Source of the DNA: Candidatus Omnitrophota bacterium
Lineage (GTDB): Bacteria > Omnitrophota > Gorgyraeia > Duberdicusellales > 4484-171
Direction: 5' to 3'
Assembly: GCA_024542985.1 (NCBI GenBank)
Contig: JAMXCX010000004.1
Location: forward strand, 1-57,483
DNA: 57,483 nucleotides
Shown here: positions 13,540 through 21,764 of the stretch, one piece after another
Layout: each line of letters begins with the position of its first letter
How positions within the stretch are numbered: the first letter of the stretch is position 1
Program-made: the position numbers and the translations under genes
Notes under the pieces: generated by a model
Databases searched by the model: none
What the model was told of the DNA's origin: nothing
The model's input: the letters and a program-made list of their open reading frames with translations, nothing else

Positions 13540-15372
13540 TCACTGCAGTATAGCTGATAAATTTAAGGAAGAAAAAGTCCGAAACTTCTTGATTTCCTCT
13601 TTAAGTACCTTCCTATAAGCAAGGCCCCGTTTTGTTTTAACGATAAGAGAATACCGGAATTTATCACGCAATCTAAACGGATTTTCCTGAAAAGGTCCAT
13701 AGACTTCTTGTGATCTTTCCTCTAGCCTACTATATAAATCTTCGGCTCTTTTTAAAAGTTTATTTTTATCTTTTGCCCGTAAAGTTAATTTTGCCACTAA
13801 TCCGAAAGGCGGAAGGTTCAATTTTTTTCGGAATGACAGCTCTAAATTATAGAATTTATTCCATTGCTCATTTAGCTGTTCAAAAAGATAATAGTTCCTA
13901 TTGTTAGTGAATATATAAAGTGCATCTCTGAATAAAAAAGATAACTGTTTAAAATAAATAAAGGCACTAAAGGTGGCGTTGTAATCAGTGCGGGCTAAAA
14001 ACGAATCCGCATCAAGAACAAAACCTAGATCAAAAACCTCCCGGTCGTAGAGATGACTCAGTATTTTTGAAGTCGAAAGTATAATTTGTGATTTAGAATC
14101 CTTATCCTGCCAATCACTAACTTTAGCCTCGGGAAACATCTTTTTTAAAATAAGCCCAACTCTCTCAATACCATACCCGGAGTTTTTAAGATAACCGCTT
14201 TGGCAGTAATTGCAAACTTTCGGCAAGGAAGCTTTTTTTTGGCAATAGGGACATATCCCCTCTTTACTTTTAAGAGATAATTGCAGAAAGGCAGAGCAAT
14301 GCTCACATTTAAACACATGACCGCAGCTTGAACAGGAAATGACCCGTGAAAAACCCTTCCTATTCCATAAAACAACCCCTCTTTTATCATCTTTAAGCAT
14401 CTTGCGTAACAGTTCCGACAAAATAGGGCTTATTATCGTTTTTTGCTTGAATCTTCCGGTCTCAATTATTTTTATTGTTTTCGGCAAATTCACACTCTCT
14501 TTTAAAAAAATCAGTTTACGCTTAATACGGTTATAAGTATTCAAAGACGGAAAATCCCCGCTTAAAATCAACTTTATTTTTTTAAGACGAGCCAGCAAAA
14601 AAGCAACATCCAAAAGGTGATAAAACGGTTTTTCTTCCTGGAAATAACAGGCATTATTCTCTTCCTCTACTATGATTAACCCTAAATCATATGGGTAATA
14701 AAATATAGACATCCTTGTTCCCAACATCAAGGCCTTATTTCTTGTTTTTTCCCAATTAAAAAAAATATCTTTTTCTTTATTCTGGCTGCAAATGACTCTC
14801 GCTCTATTGGGAAAATCTTTATCTATTATCTGTTTTGCCTTTAGAAGATAACTGAGCTGAGGAAAACAAATAAGAACCGAGCCTTTGTTAAGCTCTCGGC
14901 TAACCGCATCTTTCCATAACGAGTACCTTTTTAGGAAATCATCAGCTTTTATGAAAACATTTTTCTCGCAATGTTTTGATTCATTTAAATCGGCTGACCC
15001 TGAAGCTTTACTGAGAGTCTTATCTGTTGTGTTTTTATAATTGTATCCGGTTGCCTTTTTAAGATAGGACGGCAACATCATAAATAGAAACTCACCCCTT
15101 GAGTAAGGATAAACTTTACTCAGTTCTTTAGCAAAGTCTATTTTCTCCTGGCTCAACAAGGACTCTTGGTCAAGAACTTTAATGACTGGTTTCAATTTCT
15201 TAATCTTAGAGCTTTTAGGCAGACCGACAACAATAGCTACGCGCTTTCTGCCATTAAAATCCACAAGAACACGCATTCCGCGACTAATTCTTAACTCAGG
15301 ATTAAAACAGTAATCGAACTCTTTATCCAAAGATATCGCCACAACTACTTTTATTATTTTATACATTGTCAA
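13540..15372 (-). CDS. priA: PriA-like primosomal protein with degenerate helicase motifs
   Basis: 610 aa; retained PriA 3'-binding domain, CxxC zinc-binding region (CSSCGHVFKCEHCSAFLQL...CPYC...CNYC); Walker A absent, DEEH replaced by EEEN. Confidence 0.85.
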   Translation of the reverse strand: MTMYKIIKVVVAISLDKEFDYCFNPELRISRGMRVLVDFNGRKRVAIVVGLPKSSKIKKLKPVIKVLDQESLLSQEKIDFAKELSKVYPYSRGEFLFMMLPSYLKKATGYNYKNTTDKTLSKASGSADLNESKHCEKNVFIKADDFLKRYSLWKDAVSRELNKGSVLICFPQLSYLLKAKQIIDKDFPNRARVICSQNKEKDIFFNWEKTRNKALMLGTRMSIFYYPYDLGLIIVEEENNACYFQEEKPFYHLLDVAFLLARLKKIKLILSGDFPSLNTYNRIKRKLIFLKESVNLPKTIKIIETGRFKQKTIISPILSELLRKMLKDDKRGVVLWNRKGFSRVISCSSCGHVFKCEHCSAFLQLSLKSKEGICPYCQKKASLPKVCNYCQSGYLKNSGYGIERVGLILKKMFPEAKVSDWQDKDSKSQIILSTSKILSHLYDREVFDLGFVLDADSFLARTDYNATFSAFIYFKQLSFLFRDALYIFTNNRNYYLFEQLNEQWNKFYNLELSFRKKLNLPPFGLVAKLTLRAKDKNKLLKRAEDLYSRLEERSQEVYGPFQENPFRLRDKFRYSLIVKTKRGLAYRKVLKEEIKKFRTFSSLNLSAILQ

Positions 15373-16417
15373 TTTTCTGAATTAAACTTTTAAGAACAAA
15401 GCTTGCGTCCTTAACCTCTAAAGGGTAATGCTCCTCAAAATCTTTACCTTTATCAGCCAAGTGGTATATCGCCTCTATTAGCTCTTGCTTGCTTCTTGCA
15501 AACTTTGCAACGCCATATTTAATTAACAAATCCATATTCGCTTTTTCTTGGCCGGGAATATAATGAGTGAATATAAACGGTCTTTTTTTATAGATTCCTT
15601 CGAAAACAGTTAGCCCGCCAGGCTTAGCAATGATAACTGAACTCACCGATATCAATTCCCACATTTCCTCATAAAACGGAAAATACCTAAGAGAAGGCGA
15701 ATCGATGCCTTCTAGATACAGCTTTAATCTCCGATTCCTGCCGTAAATTACAAAAATATTAAATTTCTCTAAAAGAACCTTGACTACTTCTTTAAAAAAC
15801 GGGAATCTTCCTCTGGAGGAAGAAACAAAAAGAATAGACGGTTTCGTGCCTAGATAAAATCTCCTAGAAAAATTTTCTCTCGAGAAGGCTGCCAAAAACC
15901 CCTTCCGTAGCGGAACATACCCGGTAATAATCTGCTCTCCCCTTATGCCGGCTTTAAGTAAGTCATTCTTTGTTTCCTCTAAAGCGCACAAATAATAATC
16001 TACGCATCTATTTATCCATAAAGGATGGACCCTTAAATCGGTAATTACAGAAATTAATTTAATATTTAACTCGCTCTTTATATTTTCGATAAGCATGGGA
16101 GGAAAGAAATGGGTAGCTATTATAATCCTCGGTTTTTCCTTTCTCAAGAATGAAAAAAATGAAGCGAATATTTTCTTATGTCTTTTATTGAGTAAAGATG
16201 AAAAGAAATTAATTTTGGTTAAAAAAAATGCGAAGTTCCAGAGACAAGGTAAATATTGTGTAGTTACTAGATAGGCCAAAGAATAAATTTTTTTCAAAAC
16301 TGGATGGGAAAAATCCAGAAGATCACAACAAGAAGAGTCAAAATGCTCGGTTAAGGCCTGGGCCGCCTTTTTATGCCCTTGGCCAAAACTGGCATAAACA
16401 ATTAGAATTTTACTCAT
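15359..16417 (-). CDS. MurG/MGDG-synthase-like glycosyltransferase
   Basis: ILIVYASFGQGHKKAAQAL N-terminus; KPGGLTVFEGI. Confidence 0.85.
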   Translation of the reverse strand: MSKILIVYASFGQGHKKAAQALTEHFDSSCCDLLDFSHPVLKKIYSLAYLVTTQYLPCLWNFAFFLTKINFFSSLLNKRHKKIFASFFSFLRKEKPRIIIATHFFPPMLIENIKSELNIKLISVITDLRVHPLWINRCVDYYLCALEETKNDLLKAGIRGEQIITGYVPLRKGFLAAFSRENFSRRFYLGTKPSILFVSSSRGRFPFFKEVVKVLLEKFNIFVIYGRNRRLKLYLEGIDSPSLRYFPFYEEMWELISVSSVIIAKPGGLTVFEGIYKKRPFIFTHYIPGQEKANMDLLIKYGVAKFARSKQELIEAIYHLADKGKDFEEHYPLEVKDASFVLKSLIQKIDNV

Positions 16418-16973
16418 GACGAGAACAAAGGTAATGCGCGGCTATGAGAAGATTGTCAAATACATAATCAGGTTCAAATTCCCAATTATTGCGATTAGAT
16501 ATTTTTTCTTTACCTGAAAGAACAAGTATTGGCTTAGCTCCGAAACTTCTAGCGGCTTTCATATCTACAAAAGAGTCACCAATAAAAAAAGATACCTGGG
16601 GATTTGCCCCCAACTCAGACACGGCCTTATCTAAAAGGCCTATTTTGGGCTTGCGGCAAGCGCAATTATCCTCAACGAGGTGAGTGCAGCAATAAATGCC
16701 TGAAAGGCTTACGCCGTTCTTTTTAAAATGAGACTGCATCTTTTTGTTAATTTTATCCAAATCTTTCTGGCGATAAATTCCCTTTGCTACTCCGGCTTGA
16801 TTAGAAATAATAAATATCTTAAATCCGCATCTATGCAGATTTTTTATTCCCTCTGTGCTTCCGGGAATAAATTTAAACTCTTTCCAATTCTTTACATACT
16901 CCCCGTTCCCGGGATATTCATTAACTACGCCATCACGGTCAAGAAAAGCTACTTTCATTACTACCCTCCCCAA
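16410..16973 (-). CDS. gmhB: D-glycero-beta-D-manno-heptose 1,7-bisphosphate 7-phosphatase-like HAD phosphatase
   Basis: FLDRDGVVNEYPG, SNQAGVAKG, CRKPKIGLL, GDSFVDMKAA. Confidence 0.88.
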   Translation of the reverse strand: MGRVVMKVAFLDRDGVVNEYPGNGEYVKNWKEFKFIPGSTEGIKNLHRCGFKIFIISNQAGVAKGIYRQKDLDKINKKMQSHFKKNGVSLSGIYCCTHLVEDNCACRKPKIGLLDKAVSELGANPQVSFFIGDSFVDMKAARSFGAKPILVLSGKEKISNRNNWEFEPDYVFDNLLIAAHYLCSRHE

Positions 16974-17044
16974 AATGAAATTATTAACTGGGTTGCTAAA
17001 AAAACTTCTGTAACTTTTTTATACTAACATTAATCCATTTCTTT

Positions 17045-17818
17045 TCAAGATATTTCTGGACGACTACCAGGGAAAAGCGCTCTGTATATCTTATCTTTAG
17101 GTATTATTCTGCATTTACCCAAACCTAACTTACCCAAAATTAACCCCCCGATACGTATTCTTTTTAATTCCCTCACCCGAAAGCCCAAACTCTTAAATAA
17201 GCGTCTTAAGTGCCTCTTCTTGCCCTCGCGGACAATAACTTTACAGACAGTATCATTCCTCTCTTTATTTATTATCTCTATACTATCCACTTTTAGATGA
17301 TCAATTTCGTCACGTACACCCTTCACTGCCATTTGACAATCACAACTTTTTAATATGCCTTTAAGCTTAATCAGATATTCTTTTTCTACAGAAAATTTTG
17401 GGTGGGTGACCCGGTAGCATAAACTTCCATCATTGGTAAGAATAAGCAGCCCGGAAGATTCCTTATCTAGCCTGCCTACGGGATACACACCCTGTTTATG
17501 TTGGCAAACACTGCTGCTACCTTGCGAATTATCTCTAGAAGTCCTTAGGCTTGCGGGCAAAAAATCGGTTACCTTGACTTTGGCAAACTTATCGTAAAGG
17601 GTAGTAGTTACTCCTGATGGTTTATTAAATAAAATATAAATTTTCTCCTTTAAATGAAGTAGACTTTTATTAATCCTCACCTTATCTTTGACGGTCACAT
17701 TAAAAAACGGCTCATGAATAACATTGCCGTTTACTGTTACTTGACCATTTTTTATAAGAGAATCAGCTTTTCTTCTTGCGGCATAACCGCTTTTGGCTAT
17801 AAAAAGATTCAAACGCAT
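17045..17818 (-). CDS. RluB/RsuA-family rRNA pseudouridine synthase
   Basis: S4 domain, YPVGRLDKESSGLLILTNDG. Confidence 0.93.
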   Translation of the reverse strand: MRLNLFIAKSGYAARRKADSLIKNGQVTVNGNVIHEPFFNVTVKDKVRINKSLLHLKEKIYILFNKPSGVTTTLYDKFAKVKVTDFLPASLRTSRDNSQGSSSVCQHKQGVYPVGRLDKESSGLLILTNDGSLCYRVTHPKFSVEKEYLIKLKGILKSCDCQMAVKGVRDEIDHLKVDSIEIINKERNDTVCKVIVREGKKRHLRRLFKSLGFRVRELKRIRIGGLILGKLGLGKCRIIPKDKIYRALFPGSRPEIS

Positions 17819-17870
17819 GAGAGATGCATTAAATTACAGATTCAGCAAACCATATCATAATTGAAATTTG

Positions 17871-19121
17871 CTATTTGACTGCTCTGGCGTAAGCTTTCCC
17901 CTTTACGATTCGCTCTATCCTTACCGGAATAACTTCACCCAAGGTAACATTATCTTTTATGTAGACTTTTATATAATTTTGTGTATATCCTGATATGACT
18001 CTATCCCTCTGGGTCTCTGCGACCATATTGAGAACTTTCCCTAAAAATTTCTCTTTATACTGAAAAGATAAATTATCGGCTAGCCGTCGCAAGAAATTAT
18101 AACGGCATTTGATATCTTTTTTATTTTTTACTTTCAAACCCTCAAAGACAGTTTTTTCTCTGGGAGAAAAAGTAAAAATATGTATACGCATAGGCTTAAT
18201 TCTATTTAAAAATTCTACAGTATTTTTAAAAGTTCCATCGTCTTCATAAGGAAAACCAACCATAACATCACAACTTATAGCAATATCGGGGTTTATTTCT
18301 CTGACCCGGAATACTTTTTCCTCATATAGAGAAACTGTTTCCAACTTATTCATTTTTTCTAAAATCCTGTCATCACCATATTGAAAAGGAAAATGAAAAT
18401 GAGGGCATAATTTATCGCTTTTAAGAAGAGAAAATAACCTGTTGCTTGCAAAAAGTGGTTCTAACGAACTCAGACGTAACCTACCTAAAGAAGGTATGCT
18501 TAGAATATCCTCAGTCAAATTATCCAGGCTTTGAGGGGATTTCAAATCTTTCCCATAAAGCCCTAGGTTGGCTCCGCAAAGCACAATCTCTTTATGAAAA
18601 AAAGAGATTCTTTTAACTTCAGCAATTATATCTTGCTTATCCCGGCTGCGCGATGGCCCTCTTAAATAAGGAATCTTACAGTAAGAACAGAACTTATCAC
18701 AGCCATCCTGGACTTTGACAAAAGCACGTTGATTGGAAAAATGCGTTATTTTTAAAGACCAAACATCTCCGGCAGATTTAACTAACCTTTCAGGAGCTGA
18801 ACCTAAAACAATTTCCGGCAAAAGATGCTTTTTATCCTGAGGGATAATATAGTCAACACCCAAATTGTTTATAAAATCATGATTTAATTGGACGAGGCAT
18901 CCGCAAACAGCGATCTTTGCGTGAGGATTTTCCCTTTTTGCGCGTAAGATAATATCCCGGGATTTTAAATCAGCACGTGCGGTAACCGTGCAGGTGTTAA
19001 CCACACACAAATCAGCTTTTGTTTTTGTTGGCCTAACACCCAACATTTGAAACTTTTCTCGAAGAGCTTGGGTTTCGTATTGATTTACTTTACAACCTAA
19101 TGTTAAAAATTTAACCTTCAT
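17871..19121 (-). CDS. mtaB: tRNA (N6-threonylcarbamoyladenosine(37)-C2)-methylthiotransferase MtaB
   Basis: TLGCKVNQYETQ, CDKFCSYCKIPYLRGPSRSR. Confidence 0.95.
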   Translation of the reverse strand: MKVKFLTLGCKVNQYETQALREKFQMLGVRPTKTKADLCVVNTCTVTARADLKSRDIILRAKRENPHAKIAVCGCLVQLNHDFINNLGVDYIIPQDKKHLLPEIVLGSAPERLVKSAGDVWSLKITHFSNQRAFVKVQDGCDKFCSYCKIPYLRGPSRSRDKQDIIAEVKRISFFHKEIVLCGANLGLYGKDLKSPQSLDNLTEDILSIPSLGRLRLSSLEPLFASNRLFSLLKSDKLCPHFHFPFQYGDDRILEKMNKLETVSLYEEKVFRVREINPDIAISCDVMVGFPYEDDGTFKNTVEFLNRIKPMRIHIFTFSPREKTVFEGLKVKNKKDIKCRYNFLRRLADNLSFQYKEKFLGKVLNMVAETQRDRVISGYTQNYIKVYIKDNVTLGEVIPVRIERIVKGKAYARAVK

Positions 19122-19846
19122 CGTCCATCTAAAAAATATTTCAATAGTCCTGAGCCGAAAATTGCCGCTGTTTCCACCCGTAAAATATTAGATGATAAGC
19201 TGATAAAATTAAAACCATTCTTTTTCAAATCTGAATATTCTTCCGGAGAAAAGTCTCCCTCAGGTCCTACAACAAAAAGAATCTCATTGTATCCCTCACT
19301 GATTTTCTCGGGAATGCTTTTACCGGCGATGGATGCTGCCAATTTAGTCTTATATTTAAGTACAGCGATTTCTGCAAAGTCTAAAATACTATTTACGCGA
19401 GGAACCCATAATCTCTGAGATTGCCGCGTTGCCTCAATGACTATTTTAGACCATCTTTGTATTTTCTTCTGTGAAGGTTTTGCGCTTAGGCTTCTCTGGC
19501 AAAGAAAAGGAATAAATTCATAAACTCCTAATTCAGTACCCTTTTGCAGGATAAAATTAATCTTGCTCTCTCTGGCGACAGGAAACCCCAATATAACTTT
19601 TTTATTTGGCGGCTTTTCATCCATCAACACTTTACATTTATTAAAAAGAGCCTTTTTTTTGTCCAAATTTGCTATTGTATAACTGTATTCTTTACCTGCG
19701 CCGTCAAAAATTAGCACCCTCTCTCCTTTCTTAAGACGCAAAACATCTTTTAGCTTGTGAATAATATCCTTATCGCCTAAACTAATGTTATCATTTATTT
19801 GAGCTGGCTCAATATAAACTCTTGCCTTGCACATATCTCTATCCAT
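19118..19846 (-). CDS. rsmE: 16S rRNA (uracil(1498)-N(3))-methyltransferase RsmE
   Basis: FVVGPEGDFSPEEYSDLKKNGFNFISLSSNILRVETAA. Confidence 0.95.
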   Translation of the reverse strand: MDRDMCKARVYIEPAQINDNISLGDKDIIHKLKDVLRLKKGERVLIFDGAGKEYSYTIANLDKKKALFNKCKVLMDEKPPNKKVILGFPVARESKINFILQKGTELGVYEFIPFLCQRSLSAKPSQKKIQRWSKIVIEATRQSQRLWVPRVNSILDFAEIAVLKYKTKLAASIAGKSIPEKISEGYNEILFVVGPEGDFSPEEYSDLKKNGFNFISLSSNILRVETAAIFGSGLLKYFLDGR

Positions 19847-19861
19847 TACCGTTTAAACTTG

Positions 19862-19934
19862 TGGACCGGAGCGGATTTGAACCGCCGACCTCCTCGTTGC
19901 GAACGAGGCGTTCTCCCAACTGAACTACCGGCCC
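19862..19934 (-). tRNA. tRNA-Ala(CGC)
   Basis: GGGCCGG...CCGGTCC acceptor, anticodon loop TTCGCAA. Confidence 0.95.
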
Positions 19935-20012
19935 GCTTTAAAAACGCCTGTTTGGGATATAATTTTGTCAAAGAAAGCTTCTCTTGTCAAGAAAAGCCGG
20001 AACTAGGCAAAA

Positions 20013-20044
20013 AGGGACTGCTGCTGCAAAATACAACAGTCCCT
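20013..20044 (-). terminator. Intrinsic terminator-like hairpin
   Basis: On minus strand AGGGACTG-N16-CAGTCCCT followed by TTTTTGCC. Confidence 0.65.
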
Positions 20045-20224
20045 GATTACATAGATTAAATACAGATTACAAAGATTAAATTATTCTTAATCGCTGTAAT
20101 CTCCTTTTTAATCATTGAAATCAGGCGCTGGCGCTATTATGTAACAGCGCCGATATTGGTTTATTGCCAGTACTAGTTAACTCTAGTGCTTATTAGGCGG
20201 GTTATAACAGAATAATGTTTAGAT

Positions 20225-20443
20225 TTAGTCTGAAGTCTGCTTTGTATCGCGTAAGCTCACTTTATAGGTCTCGCCCTCTTGTTCAACCAAAACATGACCT
20301 TTTCTAGCCAGCCACCCTAAGCTCATCAAGATTATCTCGCGAGATCTCCCCACTCCAGCTGTCAACTGTTCTAATTCAGCCTTCCCGTGTTTATCCAGAA
20401 AATGCCAAATTTCACCAGCTACTATGCCTATTTCAGTAATCAT
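20225..20443 (-). CDS. Winged helix-turn-helix domain protein (DUF2582-like)
   Basis: 72 aa; GEIWHFLDKHGKAELEQL...GWLARKGHVLVEQEGETYKVSL. Confidence 0.8.
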   Translation of the reverse strand: MITEIGIVAGEIWHFLDKHGKAELEQLTAGVGRSREIILMSLGWLARKGHVLVEQEGETYKVSLRDTKQTSD

Positions 20444-20503
20444 CTTTCCTTTATTACTTATAAATTCCAGAAAAAACCCAGATGGAGCCCCTGGGATGAA
20501 CCC

Positions 20504-20725
20504 TCAAGGTTCCTTGCTCTTTATCTCTTGCAAAGGTAAGGCAACCCTGTACCGATCAGCAAAAAGCATATAAATAGCGAAGAATCTATTTCCATTTATT
20601 TTACTACCCGCCCTAACTTTGTCCAGTGAAATATGCCATTTAAGAAAAGGGCTGCTTTCTGGATATAAGCCTGTAAATATAAGCTGTTTCTCACCCCTGC
20701 TGGATTTATTCCTCGGTAGTAGCAA
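20504..20725 (-). CDS. Hypothetical protein overlapping the exbD 3' end
   Basis: 73 aa ORF in the operon gap; no family recognised. Confidence 0.3.
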   Translation of the reverse strand: MLLPRNKSSRGEKQLIFTGLYPESSPFLKWHISLDKVRAGSKINGNRFFAIYMLFADRYRVALPLQEIKSKEP

Positions 20726-21101
20726 TGGCTATTTTATCAATTCCAATCCTCTTGCACATATCCCATATACTCACTGCTGTCCCTAGGCTAGCATCTCTAT
20801 CTGCTCTTATAAAAATCGACCTGTAAGTGCCTTTTTTTATAAAATCTTCAATTTCATCTATAGTATAAGGCTGATCCTGCAAATAAATTATATCTTCACC
20901 GGAAATAGTAATTGTTAAAGCCCTTGAATCAACTTCTTCGGAAGTTAATGCCTTAGGAAGCTTGATGTTTATGCCGGGTACAATTATAAAACTTGAGGTA
21001 AGCATAAAAAATATAAGCAGCAAAAAAATACAGTCAATCAGCGGGGCTATATCTATCTGCTGCAATCCAGCTTCTAGGCGTGCGCTTTTTCTAAACTTCA
21101 T
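20706..21101 (-). CDS. exbD: ExbD/TolR family biopolymer transporter
   Basis: IDIAPLIDCIFLLLIFFMLTSSF. Confidence 0.95.
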   Translation of the reverse strand: MKFRKSARLEAGLQQIDIAPLIDCIFLLLIFFMLTSSFIIVPGINIKLPKALTSEEVDSRALTITISGEDIIYLQDQPYTIDEIEDFIKKGTYRSIFIRADRDASLGTAVSIWDMCKRIGIDKIAIATTEE

Positions 21102-21106
21102 TGCTT

Positions 21107-21724
21107 TTATCGGCTTCGAGGTAAAATTTCAAGAAGCTCAGTAGCCGCTCTTTCAGCCTCAAGAGTAGCTAGATTAACTCTGTGGACAAAATAATTATAC
21201 ATAATATAGGTAGGGATAGCGACGAATAAACCAGCTACTGTGGTCAAAAGAGCTTCCCATATTCCTCCTGCCAAATCCGCAGGGTTAACAAGCCCAACTT
21301 TTACTGCTTTTTGTTCAATAATATAGAAACATTTTACTAAACCCACCACGGTCCCTAAAAGGCCAAGCAATGGTGAAATATGCGCTATGGTACCCAAGAA
21401 ATTCAAGCCTCGCTCTAACTTAGGCATTTCATACAAAGAAGCATTCTCCATTACTTCCCGCATTACATCCTTTTCCTCTCCGTAATGGCTAAGCCCGGAT
21501 TTTAAGATATTGGTGACGTAAAATGGTTTTTTTTCACAGGAATCAATAGCTTCTGTAATCTCGCGCTTGCGGACTAAATCCAATATGGGTGATAAAACAG
21601 GCATCTTATTGCTTCTGATGTTCCAGTAAAAAAATAGCCTCTCTATTATAATCGCCATAGAAAATATGGAACATAAAAATATCGGTATAATCAATAAACC
21701 ACTTTTAGCTATCAATCCCCACAT
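21107..21724 (-). CDS. exbB: MotA/TolQ/ExbB proton channel family protein
   Basis: LLGLLGTVVGLVKCF...GIWEALLTTVAGLFVAIP. Confidence 0.95.
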   Translation of the reverse strand: MWGLIAKSGLLIIPIFLCSIFSMAIIIERLFFYWNIRSNKMPVLSPILDLVRKREITEAIDSCEKKPFYVTNILKSGLSHYGEEKDVMREVMENASLYEMPKLERGLNFLGTIAHISPLLGLLGTVVGLVKCFYIIEQKAVKVGLVNPADLAGGIWEALLTTVAGLFVAIPTYIMYNYFVHRVNLATLEAERAATELLEILPRSR

Positions 21725-21764
21725 AGAACTTCCTCCTTAGATAATATTACCAGCCAAAATTTCG

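Noticed and set aside
19799-20059. 86-aa plus-strand ORF with WTGADLNRRPPRCERGVLPTELPARF
   Set aside because: Antisense translation of tRNA-Ala; spurious.
20052-20090. Short attacagatta-type direct repeats as a CRISPR array
   Set aside because: Units are too short and irregular, without uniform spacers or nearby cas genes.
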